Part shown: one piece after another, positions 8,573-17,675 of the stretch
Layout of the letters: each line of letters opens with the position of its first letter
Position numbering within the stretch: position 1 is the first letter of the stretch
Assembly: GCA_016704465.1 (NCBI GenBank)
Contig: JADJAD010000018.1
Location: 23,126-87,125 of the forward strand
DNA from: Gemmatimonadota bacterium
GTDB taxonomy: Bacteria; Gemmatimonadota; Gemmatimonadetes; Gemmatimonadales; Gemmatimonadaceae
Direction of reading: 5' to 3'
DNA: 64,000 nucleotides
Program-made: the position numbers and the translations under genes
The notes under the pieces: generated by a model
Databases searched by the model: none
The model's input: only the letters and a program-made list of their open reading frames with translations
What the model was told of the DNA's origin: nothing

Positions 8573-9678
8573 GCCGGTGCGTCGAGGGCCTGCTGAAGCG
8601 ACTCGCCGGAGAAATGCTCCGGCTCGGAGTCCTCGCCCGCCCGCTTTGCCACGCCGCGCGCAACCCGCGCGACCGTCGCGAGGGGCGCATCGGCCTCGTG
8701 GGTGAGTTCCACGTCCCACTTGCCGCGATCGGGCCCCTTGAGCGTGAGACGATAGCTGGCCGTGAGGATCGCATACCTGCGGATCGCTTCGCTGGCGACG
8801 GCGGTGTCGTCGGCCGAATCCTCGATGTCAGGGTCCGCCGCCCGCTCGGGAGCGGAGAGGGCGAGGATGTCGTCTAGCCGCATGACCTCGGGATCGACCC
8901 CGCGTGACTCGGGTGCGGCAACATCGGCGGGGATGTGCCGTTGCGACGACTCCGCCGGACGCGGGGCGTCGGCGTAGGGCGAGTCCTCCAACGAGTCGTC
9001 AAGCGACACCCCGATCAACGCGCTTCCCTCGACCTGCTCCTGGCGGTAGGCGCTGTCGGCCGGATGATCCACATCGGTCGTGCTGAGCGCGGCCGCCGTG
9101 TCATCCCTCGGCTCCGCCGGACGCTGGCGCTCGGAATCGTGCGTGGCATCCGTCGGAGCCTCGTCGATGTTCACCGCCGGATGCGTGCCCGCGGCGGCGG
9201 CAAACGCGCGCGCTTCGGCTGCGACGACGTCGCGTGCCACGTCGACGACGATCGTCTGCAACTCTTCATCGAGCGCCTCGCCGACCGCGCCATCGTCGGC
9301 AGCGTCGGCGTGCGGGACGAACGAGGGAGTTGTCTCCACATCGACGCCGCTCACGCCCTCCTCGTCCTCGCCGATCACGTCGGTATCGACGAGGTCGTGC
9401 GCGGCGAGCGCATAGTCTGGCGTGACGGCGCCCTCGTCGCCGGGTGCGCCCGCGGTGTGTGTGGCGTCCACGTCAGCGATCACGGATGCGTCGGCGTCCG
9501 CGGCGTCGGACGACGTGACAGGGAGCGCCGGCTCAGCCAGTTCGACCGCGACGACGGCGACGGCGCTCTCCATGCCCCCTTGCCTAATGGCCGGAAACAG
9601 ACGGAGTTCGACGATGCGTCCGTCGGTGGGAATGCGCTCGACGATGGCCGTAAGGAAGCGCCGGGTGGTGTCGTTCAT
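8554..9678 (-). CDS. Acidic, mostly disordered protein of unknown function
   Basis: I do not recognise a family. The 374-residue product has an N-terminal part (1-50) and a C-terminal part (about 300-374) with ordinary mixed composition that could fold. The 250-residue middle is dominated by Asp, Glu, Ala and Val, with few aromatic residues, and is probably disordered. There is no signal peptide or membrane segment. Its start overlaps the stop of the upstream frameshifted gene (ATGA), and its end overlaps the Fur-family gene, so it sits in a coupled block with a metal regulator. A role in metal buffering is only a guess from charge and context. Confidence 0.7.
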   Translation of the reverse strand: MNDTTRRFLTAIVERIPTDGRIVELRLFPAIRQGGMESAVAVVAVELAEPALPVTSSDAADADASVIADVDATHTAGAPGDEGAVTPDYALAAHDLVDTDVIGEDEEGVSGVDVETTPSFVPHADAADDGAVGEALDEELQTIVVDVARDVVAAEARAFAAAAGTHPAVNIDEAPTDATHDSERQRPAEPRDDTAAALSTTDVDHPADSAYRQEQVEGSALIGVSLDDSLEDSPYADAPRPAESSQRHIPADVAAPESRGVDPEVMRLDDILALSAPERAADPDIEDSADDTAVASEAIRRYAILTASYRLTLKGPDRGKWDVELTHEADAPLATVARVARGVAKRAGEDSEPEHFSGESLQQALDAPAWVTTA

Positions 9679-10246
9679 CGCGCGATCCCCGCGGGCGAGT
9701 CGGCGCCGCGCGCGGCGCGCACGCCGAGATCACGTTTCGCGCGAAGCCGATGGATGTGCATGAAGTCGTGCGCGTTGGTGACGACCCCACGGGCCGGATG
9801 CGTCCCACGATCCTTCAGCTTGCTCACGACGAACTCCGAGGAATCCACGAAGATGGTGGGGAGGGCGCGCAACGCACCGTCGCCCTCAGTGACGAAGGCA
9901 TGGACCATGTTGCTGGCGGCGATGGAAGCCGCCGCGCGCACCCTGTTGATCGCCCGCAGCTGCAGGCCGTGGCCGCCACGCTCGGCCTTGCCGGTCGTGC
10001 GCGTGCCGAACCTGGTACCAGACGTGGTGCCGTGGTGCCGGAGGTGGTGCCGGAGGTGGTGCCGGACGTGGTGTCGACGATGGCGGCGGCGCGGGCGTAC
10101 ACGACGATCCGCTCGGGGAGCCCGCCCTCCCGAGAGGCGCACCCGAAGGTGGCGTCGCGGCTATCGGCGAGCGGGGGGAGATCGAAGGTCGGTCGGGTGA
10201 GTGTCGGCACGCGGGTAAGATCGTTGGACGCGGGGGGGGCGAACAA
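9675..10246 (-). pseudogene. Unknown gene split by a frameshift in a tandem repeat
   Basis: Two minus-strand frames carry coding-like sequence: about 10246-10025 in one, then about 10030-9675 in another. They join at a 12-bp repeat array in which one unit is only 8 bases long (10025-10032). Restoring the missing 4 bases would give one frame of about 191 codons. The upstream part includes DLPPLADSRDATFG and the downstream part LPTIFVDSSEFVVSKLKDRG; I recognise no family. The end overlaps the acidic protein's start by ATGA, supporting a real gene. Candidate starts are TTG at 10246 and GTG at 10210. This could be slipped-strand variation, decay or an assembly error. Confidence 0.55.
10013..10080. 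repeat. 12-bp tandem array with one 8-bp truncated unit
   Basis: Units related to TGGTGCCGGAGG follow one another at 10013, 10033, 10045, 10057 and 10069; the unit at 10025-10032 keeps only TGGTGCCG. On the coding (minus) strand the array encodes Thr-Ser-Gly-Thr repeats until the short unit shifts the frame. Confidence 0.85.
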
Positions 10247-10326
10247 CCTCGCGCGGCGGGATTCTGCCGCGGGCGTTCGGGAAGCTGCGTCGCCCGTGCC
10301 TTCGGCGGAGCCGTTTCGCGTTCGCG

Positions 10327-12906
10327 CTACAGGAGGCTGACGGGGTCCCGGTCGACCACCAATCGCATGCCCGCCCTGTTCGGCACGTCGAAGCGCTCGG
10401 CGAAATAGCGGAGGGCTCGGGTCAGTGCACTGGCGCTGACGCACTTGACCAGCGTGTGCCAGCGCCAGCGCTGCTTGATGCGATCCACCGCGCAGGGGGC
10501 CGGACCGATGATGGTCAGCTTCAGTTCCGGGCGAGCATCGGCGAGCCGTCGCAGCCAGTCGGTCCCCTCCATGGCGAGCGATGCCGTGGCGTCCTCGGCC
10601 GTCGCAGAGAAGAGGATATTGGCCAGACGAATGGTCGGCGGGTACGGCGGTGACACACGTCCGGGCAGTTCGTGCTCGACGAAGCCGAGATAGTCATGCG
10701 TCACCGCACAGCGCACGGCATGGTGATCGCCCATGCGCGTCTGGATGATGACCCGCCCGGTCTTCACGCTGCGCCCGGCCCGACCGGCGACCTGCGCCAT
10801 GAGCTGGAAGGTGCGTTCGGCGGCGCGAAAGTCGGGGAGATTGATCCCGACATCGGCGTCGATCACCCCGACGAGGGTGACGTTCGGGAAATCCAGCCCC
10901 TTGGCGATCATCTGTGTCCCGAGCAGGATGTCGATCTCACCGGCCCCAACGCGGTCGAGAATCTCGGCGTGCGCCCACTTGCCGCTGGTGGTGTCGACGT
11001 CCATGCGGGCGATGCGCGCCTCGGGAAACCGTTCCACGAGGAGGCGTTCGACCTGTTGGGTGCCGAGGCCGCGTTGTCGCAACGTGGCGGCGCCGCAGCG
11101 TGCGCAGGCGAGCCGCAGCTCCTCGGCGTGGCCACAGTAGTGGCAGACGAGTCGCTCCGGGGTGCGGTGATAGGTGAGCGAGATGGAGCAGTTGGGGCAG
11201 GCGGTGACGTCGCCGCAGGAGGAGCACTGCATGAACGAGGCGTAGCCGCGCCGGTTGAGCAGGAGGATGGACTGCTCCCGCGCGGCGAGCGTGTCCCGCA
11301 CGGCGCGTTCGAGCGGCTCGGAGACGATGCGGCGAAAGGGGTCACGGGCGCCGGCTGATTCGAGGCGGCGCGGCGGGGCGGGGATGCGATCGGGGCGTGA
11401 TTGGGGCTCGGCGGGGGGTAGGAGCGACGCGGGATGTGGTGGATGTGGTGGATGTGGTGGATGTGGTGGATTCGGTGGGGGTGGGAAGGGATTGATGATG
11501 GGGGACGCGGGGATGGAGGTATGCTCGATTTCGGGGGGGGCCCCCCGCGTCACCGCCACCGCCATCGCCCGCGCCCACCTCCCCTCCCCGTTCGCGCTCC
11601 CCCTGCATCGCCGCCATCCGCTCCGATGCCAGCGCGCTCCCCGTCCCCGGAATCCACGCCTCCCCTTCCCCGCGCCGCACCGCCCCCAGGTCGACAATCT
11701 CGATCGCCGGCAGCACCCGCCGCCGACCCGGTCCGGAAGCGACACCAGTCGGTACTTCCCCTCGCGCGCCAGTACCCAGCTCTCGAGGCTCGGCGTCGCA
11801 CTCCCCAGCACCGTGATCGCCCCCTCATGCCGCGCGCGCACGATCGCCACGTCGCGCGCGTGATACCGCGGCGTCTCGTTCTGCTTGTAGCTCGTCTCCT
11901 GTTCCTCGTCGACGATGATCGCCCCCACGTCGACGAGCGGCGCAAAGACCGCCGAACGAGCCCCAACGGCGATGCGTTTCTCACCGCGACGCAGCGCGCG
12001 CCAGGCATCGAGACGCTCCCCGTCGCTCAACGCGGAATGCAGCACCGCGACCTGATCGCCGAAGACACCGCGAAACCGGTCCACCGTCTGCGGCGTCAGG
12101 GCGATTTCGGGCACGAGCACGATCGCCGAGCGCCCCCCGTCCTCCACCACGCGCCGCAGGACGTCGAGGTAGACCAGTGTCTTTCCGCTCCCCGTGACGC
12201 CGTGGAGCAGGAAGACCTCGCCCGGGGCGCCGGCTGAGATCAGGTCGATCGCCGAGCGTTGCGCCGGCGTCGGCGCGTGTGCGACGTACGGCACGCCGAT
12301 CCGGTCGGCAAAGGGGTCACGCGCGACGGACGCACGTTGCAGCTGCACGAGTCCGCGCTTGACCAGCGCACCGACGACGCTCTCCGACACGCCGAGCCGC
12401 TCGAAGACCTGCTCCACGCTGGCGCGCCCCCCTGCCCCCTCCAGGAACTCGTACACCTCGCGCTGGCGCGCGCTGCGGCGGAACAGCCGGTCCCGCTCCA
12501 TCAACGACTCGATCGGCGCCTCGATCACCAGCGTTCGTCGCGTCCTCCCCGGCGGCGAGGGCGTCGCGGCCCCGGTCAGGCCGGCCGGGAGCGCGCTGCG
12601 CAACGCCATGCCTAACGGGGCGACATAATGGTCGGCCATCCAGCGGCCGGTGGCCAGCACGGCGGGCGTCACCGCCGGTTCGGCGTCCGGCACGGCGCGC
12701 ACCGCCTTGTACTTCACTCCGTCCACCGACGCGACCTCGGTGGCCACGACGATCCCCACCTCGGCCGTGTTGCGCCACGGCACCACCACCCGACTCCCCA
12801 CCACGATCGGGTGCGCGTGCGCCTGGTCCACCGCGTACGAAAACGTACGGAAGATCGGGACGGGGAGGGCGACGTCGATGAGACGTGGGGCGTCGGGCGA
12901 CGACAT
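10327..12906 (-). CDS. priA: Primosomal protein N' (PriA helicase), with an unusual insertion
   Basis: PriA restarts stalled replication forks. The 859-residue frame has the N-terminal DNA-binding part, Walker A GVTGSGKT, DEEQ box, ATPSLES, and the zinc-binding cysteine cluster (CSSC, CPNC, CHYCGHAEE, CARCG), followed by the helicase C-terminal motifs (GTQMIAKGLDFPNVTLV, QVAGRAGR). Between LVSLPDRVGG and DPFRRIVSEPLERAV lies an insert of about 110 residues not seen in normal PriA. Its first part is in the wrong frame: the sister frame at 11716-11600 gives the expected LPAIEIVDLGAVRRGE. A missing G near 11728 and a compensating change, perhaps at the G8C6 run at 11533, would explain this. The gene may therefore contain two sequence errors plus a genuine Pro/His repeat. 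Confidence 0.88.
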   Translation of the reverse strand: MSSPDAPRLIDVALPVPIFRTFSYAVDQAHAHPIVVGSRVVVPWRNTAEVGIVVATEVASVDGVKYKAVRAVPDAEPAVTPAVLATGRWMADHYVAPLGMALRSALPAGLTGAATPSPPGRTRRTLVIEAPIESLMERDRLFRRSARQREVYEFLEGAGGRASVEQVFERLGVSESVVGALVKRGLVQLQRASVARDPFADRIGVPYVAHAPTPAQRSAIDLISAGAPGEVFLLHGVTGSGKTLVYLDVLRRVVEDGGRSAIVLVPEIALTPQTVDRFRGVFGDQVAVLHSALSDGERLDAWRALRRGEKRIAVGARSAVFAPLVDVGAIIVDEEQETSYKQNETPRYHARDVAIVRARHEGAITVLGSATPSLESWVLAREGKYRLVSLPDRVGGGCCRRSRLSTWGRCGAGKGRRGFRGRGARWHRSGWRRCRGSANGEGRWARAMAVAVTRGAPPEIEHTSIPASPIINPFPPPPNPPHPPHPPHPPHPASLLPPAEPQSRPDRIPAPPRRLESAGARDPFRRIVSEPLERAVRDTLAAREQSILLLNRRGYASFMQCSSCGDVTACPNCSISLTYHRTPERLVCHYCGHAEELRLACARCGAATLRQRGLGTQQVERLLVERFPEARIARMDVDTTSGKWAHAEILDRVGAGEIDILLGTQMIAKGLDFPNVTLVGVIDADVGINLPDFRAAERTFQLMAQVAGRAGRSVKTGRVIIQTRMGDHHAVRCAVTHDYLGFVEHELPGRVSPPYPPTIRLANILFSATAEDATASLAMEGTDWLRRLADARPELKLTIIGPAPCAVDRIKQRWRWHTLVKCVSASALTRALRYFAERFDVPNRAGMRLVVDRDPVSLL
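11432..11476. repeat. 9-bp tandem repeat inside priA
   Basis: Four perfect copies of GGATGTGGT (11432-11467) and one degenerate copy lie inside priA. On the coding strand they encode repeated Pro-Pro-His within the low-complexity insertion. Confidence 0.85.
11533..11546. repeat. G8C6 homopolymer palindrome
   Basis: Eight G followed by six C inside the priA insertion. Two similar blocks occur at 22704-22717 and at 55000-55013. Such runs are prone to length errors and could carry the compensating frame change in priA. Confidence 0.8.
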
Positions 12907-12997
12907 GGTGAGCAAACATATCCTCGGTCGGCGCCCGTCGCCGTCGGCACCCCGGCCCCCGCTTCGGCCTTCGCCTCCCACTCGCTACCTTCACACC

Positions 12998-13468
12998 ATG
13001 TCGCGCGTGCGCCCTATCCAGCCGCCGCCTCGACGCGCTCCAGAGCCGTCGCTGGCATCGCTTCTCGACGAACACGGGATGATTCTCCTGTTCGACGGAA
13101 CGTGCGGTCTATGCGACGCGGCGGTGCAGTGGATTTTGCGCCGCGACCCATCGGGCGCCATGCGGTTTGCCCCGTTGGAGAGCCGGCTCGGGCGCGAAGC
13201 GCTTGCCCAGCTCCCCGACCTGGCCAGAGTTGACTCCATGGTACTGCTGCACCGGCAGGGGGCGTGGATCAAGTCCACGGCGGCGCTGGAGATCGCACGG
13301 TATGTCGGAGGGATCTGGGGCGGCGCGGTGCTCGGCTACCTGATCCCCCGTGCGGTGCGCGACTGGATGTACGATCAGGTAGCCAAGCGGCGCACCGCGA
13401 TGTTCGGGCGCACCGACCACTGCCTGATTCCCGCTCCCGAGCAGCGAGCGCGCTTCTACCTGACGTAG
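12998..13468 (+). CDS. Thiol-disulfide oxidoreductase DCC family protein (DUF393)
   Basis: The 156-residue protein carries the family's defining DGTCGLCD motif (DxxCxxC) early in the domain, after a Pro/Arg-rich tail of about 28 residues. The remaining domain, with HCLIPAPEQRARF at the end, matches the usual length of about 120-130 residues. Members are predicted thioredoxin-like redox proteins; substrates are unknown. It is divergent from priA, with 91 bases between the two starts, and convergent with the kinase gene. An internal Met at 13078 directly before the domain is a possible alternative start. Confidence 0.88.
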   Translation: MSRVRPIQPPPRRAPEPSLASLLDEHGMILLFDGTCGLCDAAVQWILRRDPSGAMRFAPLESRLGREALAQLPDLARVDSMVLLHRQGAWIKSTAALEIARYVGGIWGGAVLGYLIPRAVRDWMYDQVAKRRTAMFGRTDHCLIPAPEQRARFYLT

Positions 13469-13526
13469 GACGGCCCGTCGGCGCGCGTCGCTGCCACGAC
13501 GGCGGGCACGCGGCCGCCCTGTCGCC

Positions 13527-14537
13527 CTAGAACGAAGAGACGGCCGCCCCCGCCGAGCGACGGGAGAACCACACCGCGCGCTGTTCGGACGCCGAGCCCG
13601 AGGACACGAGGTAGGCCAGCAGCGCATCGGCCAGTTCGAAGCCTGTCTGGTATCGGTCCGCGGCGGTCTTGGACAGGCACTTCATCACGATGGCCGAGAG
13701 CTCCGCGGGGACGCGCGAATCGACGACGTCCGGTGAGACTGGCGCCTCGTGCACCTGCTTGTAGCCGACGGAGTACGAGTCGGCGCCGTCGAACGGTGGA
13801 AACCCGAGCAGCATCTCGTAGAGCATCACCCCCACCGCATACAGGTCGCTCCGCCCGTCCACCATCTTGCCCATCGCCTGCTCGGGGGACATGTAGTGCG
13901 GCGTCCCCATCGCCCGGCCGCTGCGCGTCAGGCGCCCGTGGAAGCGCGCGGTGGCAATGCCGAAGTCGGTGATGAGGGCGTGACCATCCTCGTCGAAGAG
14001 GATGTTGTCCGGCTTGATGTCGCGGTGCACGATCCCGCGTCGATGCGCGTAGTCCAGCGCCGTCGCCACCTGGGCACAGATCGTCGCCGATGGACCGGCC
14101 GCCACGACCTTGTCCCGCACCAGGATGTCGGCGAGCGACCCGCCCGACATGTGCGGCATGACCAGGAAGACGAGGTCGCTCAGGTCGGCGAAGTCGAGGA
14201 TCGGACAAATGTGCGGATGCATCAACTGGCTCGACGCTTCGGCCTCGCGCCGGAAGCGCTCGCGCATCTCGGGGTCCTTGGCCAGGTGCGCGTGCAGGAC
14301 CTTGATCACCAGCGGGCGGTCGAGCGTGGCGTGCAGGGCGTAGTAGACGTGCGCCATGCCACCGCTTCCGAGGCGACGGATCACGCGATAGCGCGTCCCC
14401 GACGCCCGGCGCAGGTTCGTCAGCTCGCTGTCGGGCTGCTCCATGGGCGCGGCGCTGACCTCGGGGAGATCTTCGGTGCAGCGCACGCACTTGACCGCCC
14501 GTGTCCGATTCCAGGTGCCGCAGTCGGGACAGAACAC
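13527..14537 (-). CDS. Zinc-ribbon serine/threonine protein kinase
   Basis: From the GTG at 14537 (four bases after the upstream stop) the protein has 336 residues. A zinc ribbon opens it: CPDC at residues 3-6 and CVRC at 17-20. The kinase domain follows at about 50-310 with the glycine loop GSGGMAHVY, Lys79, the catalytic HRDIKPDN (171-178), DFG (191-193) and MSPEQ. All catalytic residues are present. There is no transmembrane segment or C-terminal sensor domain, so it is a cytoplasmic Hanks-type kinase, unlike the membrane PknB type. It ends a long co-directional cluster, next to a GvpF/L-like protein; a functional link is inferred only from spacing. Confidence 0.93.
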   Translation of the reverse strand: MFCPDCGTWNRTRAVKCVRCTEDLPEVSAAPMEQPDSELTNLRRASGTRYRVIRRLGSGGMAHVYYALHATLDRPLVIKVLHAHLAKDPEMRERFRREAEASSQLMHPHICPILDFADLSDLVFLVMPHMSGGSLADILVRDKVVAAGPSATICAQVATALDYAHRRGIVHRDIKPDNILFDEDGHALITDFGIATARFHGRLTRSGRAMGTPHYMSPEQAMGKMVDGRSDLYAVGVMLYEMLLGFPPFDGADSYSVGYKQVHEAPVSPDVVDSRVPAELSAIVMKCLSKTAADRYQTGFELADALLAYLVSSGSASEQRAVWFSRRSAGAAVSSF

Positions 14538-14541
14538 GCGA

Positions 14542-15333
14542 TCAGGCTCCGAACTGCAGGCGAACGAAGTCGTACGGCGGGAGCGGTCCGTCCTGCTCGA
14601 TGGCCACGTCGCGAAGGCGGCGCTGTTCCTCGACCACTGCGTCCCGGAAATTCCCCCACATCGCGCGCTCGACAAGGAACGACGCTTCGACGCTGCGGTC
14701 CGCCGGCGAGGCGTGCGGCGGAAAGGTCACACACGCCACCGCGCTCCGCCGCAAGAAGCGAAACGAGTCGAAGACCGTCGTCTCGAAATCCGTCGCCATC
14801 ATCTCACGGGTCTCGCCCACCCCTTCCACCGGAAGCGGCAGCGCCGTGACACGCAGTCGCGCCATCAGGCGGTCCCCCACGAAGCGGAAGCCTTCCATCA
14901 ACGTGACGTAGTGCAGCTCCATCCAGTGCAGGAGCGTGCTGCGCGACCGAAAGACGGTGCCGAACGGCGCGGGGATCACCGGTTGCTCGCGAAAGCGCGT
15001 CTCCACGATCTCGCGGTACTCGGCAATCGCGCCGCTCGTCGCCGCGATGCGCTCGTACGGCTCGCGACGGACGATCGCCGCGAGTTCTCGCAGCGGGACG
15101 ATCTCGAGCCCCGTCAGCCGCATCGGGGCGGCCGGATCGTGGGCGACGATGCCGAAGAGTTGCAACGATTCCGTGCCGACCGCGGGAGTGCGGAGACTGC
15201 GCGTACGCGCCACGAAGGTCCTCGAGGTGTCGAGCAATGGATGAAGATGCAGCGTGCCGGGCCCATGTCGTGCCGCCCGGAGCACCGGCGGATCCCCGGG
15301 ACCTGACGGGCTCACGTCGTAGTATCGACCCAC
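14542..15333 (-). CDS. GvpL/GvpF-like protein
   Basis: The 263-residue protein resembles the gas vesicle GvpF/GvpL family. It shows an N-terminal ferredoxin-like part with [11 protein letters not shown], then [15 protein letters not shown], then [18 protein letters not shown], which corresponds to the family's PLRFGTVF block, and a second alpha/beta domain. No gas vesicle structural genes (gvpA, gvpN, gvpK) are in the window, so it is either a stray member or one with another role. It is four bases upstream of the zinc-ribbon kinase and 57 bases downstream of the deacetylase-fold gene. The assignment rests on motif resemblance only. Confidence 0.55.
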   Translation of the reverse strand: MGRYYDVSPSGPGDPPVLRAARHGPGTLHLHPLLDTSRTFVARTRSLRTPAVGTESLQLFGIVAHDPAAPMRLTGLEIVPLRELAAIVRREPYERIAATSGAIAEYREIVETRFREQPVIPAPFGTVFRSRSTLLHWMELHYVTLMEGFRFVGDRLMARLRVTALPLPVEGVGETREMMATDFETTVFDSFRFLRRSAVACVTFPPHASPADRSVEASFLVERAMWGNFRDAVVEEQRRLRDVAIEQDGPLPPYDFVRLQFGA

Positions 15334-15390
15334 GGCGCCTCAGACACCAATTTTTGGCCTTGCGCGCCACAGGAGCGCCAACAGGAGCGG

Positions 15391-16317
15391 CTAGAGGAGC
15401 GCCTTCAGGTGCGTCATGCACGCGGCGCCGAGCCGCTCCGGGTCGTACCCGCCCTCGAGCGCCGAAACGAGCCGCCCGCCGCAGCAGGCGGTCGCGCGCT
15501 CGACCATCTGACGGGTCAGGGCGTCGATGTGCTCCAGCTCCAGGGTGAACCCGCCCAGCGGATCGCCGTTCAGCGAGTCGAAGCCAGCCGACACGAGGAT
15601 CAGGTCGGGGACCCAACCCGTGGTCGCCGAATCCACGGCGCGCGTGAGCGCGTCGACATACTCCGCCGCCGGGCGCGCCGCTGGCAGCGGCACATTCCAG
15701 ATCGACCGGTGCGGCCCCCGATCCTCCGCCGCGCCCGTCCCCGGGTACCACGGCCACTGGTGCATCGAGACGAACCGGATGTCGGGGTCGTGTTCGACCA
15801 GCGCCTGCGTCCCATTGCCATGGTGCACATCCCAGTCGACGATCAGGACGCGACCGGCATCGTGGCGCTGCCGCGCGTAGTGCGCGGCGACGCCGACGTT
15901 TCCGAAGATGCAGAAGCCCATCGCGCGCGACCGCAGCGCGTGATGACCTGGGGGACGCACGGCGGCGAACGTACGGGTGGCGCGGCCGTCGAACGCCATG
16001 TCCACGCCGTCGAGCACCGCGCCGCACGCGGCGGTCGCCGCATCCCAGGATCCCTCGCTGGCGACGGTATCCGGGTCGAGATGACCGCCCCCCGCAGCCA
16101 CGGTGGCGCGCACCCGATCCACGTATCCCGCGTCGTGTGCCAGCGCCAGCTCCTCTACCGTGGCGTGTCGCGATTCGATGTGCTCCACCGCGAGGTACAG
16201 CTCCGGCTCGTAGCGCAACGCCCGCGGAATGGCGCGCAACCGCCCGACGTGTTCGGGATGGCTCCATCCCGTATCGTGGCGACCGCAGTCGGCGTGGGAG
16301 ATATAGGCAACGCTCAT
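15391..16317 (-). CDS. Histone deacetylase family protein (arginase/deacetylase fold)
   Basis: The 308-residue protein contains the zinc-dependent deacetylase signatures: RPPGHHA, MGFCIFGNVGVAA, DWDVHHGNGTQ (metal-binding Asp and His) and SAGFD. Bacterial relatives act on acetylated small molecules, acetylpolyamines or acetoin-pathway proteins rather than histones. The substrate cannot be set here. The start ATG overlaps the upstream stop (ATGA), so it is coupled to the membrane protein before it. Confidence 0.92.
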   Translation of the reverse strand: MSVAYISHADCGRHDTGWSHPEHVGRLRAIPRALRYEPELYLAVEHIESRHATVEELALAHDAGYVDRVRATVAAGGGHLDPDTVASEGSWDAATAACGAVLDGVDMAFDGRATRTFAAVRPPGHHALRSRAMGFCIFGNVGVAAHYARQRHDAGRVLIVDWDVHHGNGTQALVEHDPDIRFVSMHQWPWYPGTGAAEDRGPHRSIWNVPLPAARPAAEYVDALTRAVDSATTGWVPDLILVSAGFDSLNGDPLGGFTLELEHIDALTRQMVERATACCGGRLVSALEGGYDPERLGAACMTHLKALL

Positions 16318-17675
16318 CGTGCTCCTCGAAGACGTCGGGATGTCCACTCGGCCAGCAGGCCGCCGATCAGCAGGACGAACAGCAGCACGAAGCGCAGGCG
16401 CTGCCAGGCGATCGCCGAGATCGGGGCGCCGGCCGACGGCTGGTCCGGCAACGGCTCGCCCAGCGCGTCGACGAGTGCGGCGTACGGCGCCTCGTCTACG
16501 AGCTGCGCCGCCGTAGCCGGTCTGAGTGGCGCGAGCGGGGCGTAGGCCACCGAGGCGACCATCGCCGACCACCATGACCTATGCTCGGCGGGGGCCCCTT
16601 CGCCCCCTTCCATGCGCCAGCGCCAAGTCTCGTCGTATCCAAGCATCAGCACTCGACCGACCCCAACGCGCGCCGCGACGCCGCGCGCCGCACCTCCCAA
16701 GCGGTCGAGCACGACCGCATCGCGGCGCGGGGCGCTGAGGGCGATTCCGCCAAGGGCGCGGAGCGGCTGGTCGCTGGCAATCGCCCCGAGGACCGGCGTT
16801 ATCGGAGCGCCCGGTCGCGCGGGGAGGATCGGCGCGAGAGCGACCACGGACGAGGCGTCCCTTCCCACGACGAGCCCCCCGCCCTGTCGCACGAAGCGAA
16901 CGAGTGCCGCGGCGTGCGGCGCGGCGCTCTCGTCCACCGCAACCACCGCGGCGTATCGCCCGGTGTCGATTCCGGCGATGGTCGCCGCCTGATCTCGGCC
17001 CCCGGTCCCCTGCACTACCGCGACGCGTGGGGCGACGGCAAAGCGCACGTCGACGCGCCAGCCGGCCTCCTCCAGGGCGGCGGCGATGAATTTCCCCTCC
17101 CATCCGGCATTGGCCAGCACCAGCACTGGGCGCAGGACGACCGAATCGCGCGGTGCGGTTGTCGCGACGCTGCGGGCGCCGCCGCCCGTGACGATTCCGT
17201 CCACCGTGGCGTCGAGGACCCGAGCGCCGCTGGATGCGATCGAGGCCGAATCCATACCCCCCGCCTCGTCGGAGATGGTGAGCGGCGCGCCGGGCGGGCC
17301 GACGGCGACGATGCGCGAGCGACCCGAGGGATCGACCACGGGCTCGGCAGTGATGGCGATTCCGGTGAGGTCGCCTCGCAGCGCGGTCGCGCCAGCTCGC
17401 CGCCACGTCACCGCCGTCCCGGCCCCCGCGAGCGCGCGCAGCCAGTCACGCTCCCGCCGACCGGGGATCGAGTCGATGACGAGGGCGAGGGCACCGACGG
17501 GTGCGCGCGTCGCCTGCGACAGGAACGCCGGGAGCGCCGCCGTGCCGTCCACGGTGACCCGCGCGTTTGCGGGGGGGGGCGGGCGCCACGCGAGCCAGAG
17601 CAGCCCGCCTAACGCGGCCAGCGCGACCGCGCGACTCCCGCGCTCGAGCAGGCGACGCTCACCGCGTGAGGGCAT
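16314..17675 (-). CDS. Membrane-anchored protein of a MoxR/BatA-type cluster
   Basis: The 453-residue protein has a transmembrane helix near each end (about 15-32 and 430-447) with a large intervening domain. The central part, with VLVLANAGWEGKFIAAALEEAGW and later VRFVRQGGGLVVG, looks like a class-I glutamine-amidotransferase-like (CARDB/ThuA-like) fold without a catalytic cysteine; this is a pattern judgement. I recognise no exact family name. It overlaps the DUF4159 gene start by 17 bases and the deacetylase gene by ATGA, so it is part of the coupled operon. Confidence 0.75.
   Translation of the reverse strand: MPSRGERRLLERGSRAVALAALGGLLWLAWRPPPPANARVTVDGTAALPAFLSQATRAPVGALALVIDSIPGRRERDWLRALAGAGTAVTWRRAGATALRGDLTGIAITAEPVVDPSGRSRIVAVGPPGAPLTISDEAGGMDSASIASSGARVLDATVDGIVTGGGARSVATTAPRDSVVLRPVLVLANAGWEGKFIAAALEEAGWRVDVRFAVAPRVAVVQGTGGRDQAATIAGIDTGRYAAVVAVDESAAPHAAALVRFVRQGGGLVVGRDASSVVALAPILPARPGAPITPVLGAIASDQPLRALGGIALSAPRRDAVVLDRLGGAARGVAARVGVGRVLMLGYDETWRWRMEGGEGAPAEHRSWWSAMVASVAYAPLAPLRPATAAQLVDEAPYAALVDALGEPLPDQPSAGAPISAIAWQRLRFVLLFVLLIGGLLAEWTSRRLRGAR

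Noticed and set aside
9750..10340. Plus-strand frame across the frameshifted gene
   Set aside because: The minus-strand frames are linked by ATGA overlap to a real neighbour, and the plus frame has shadow-like composition.
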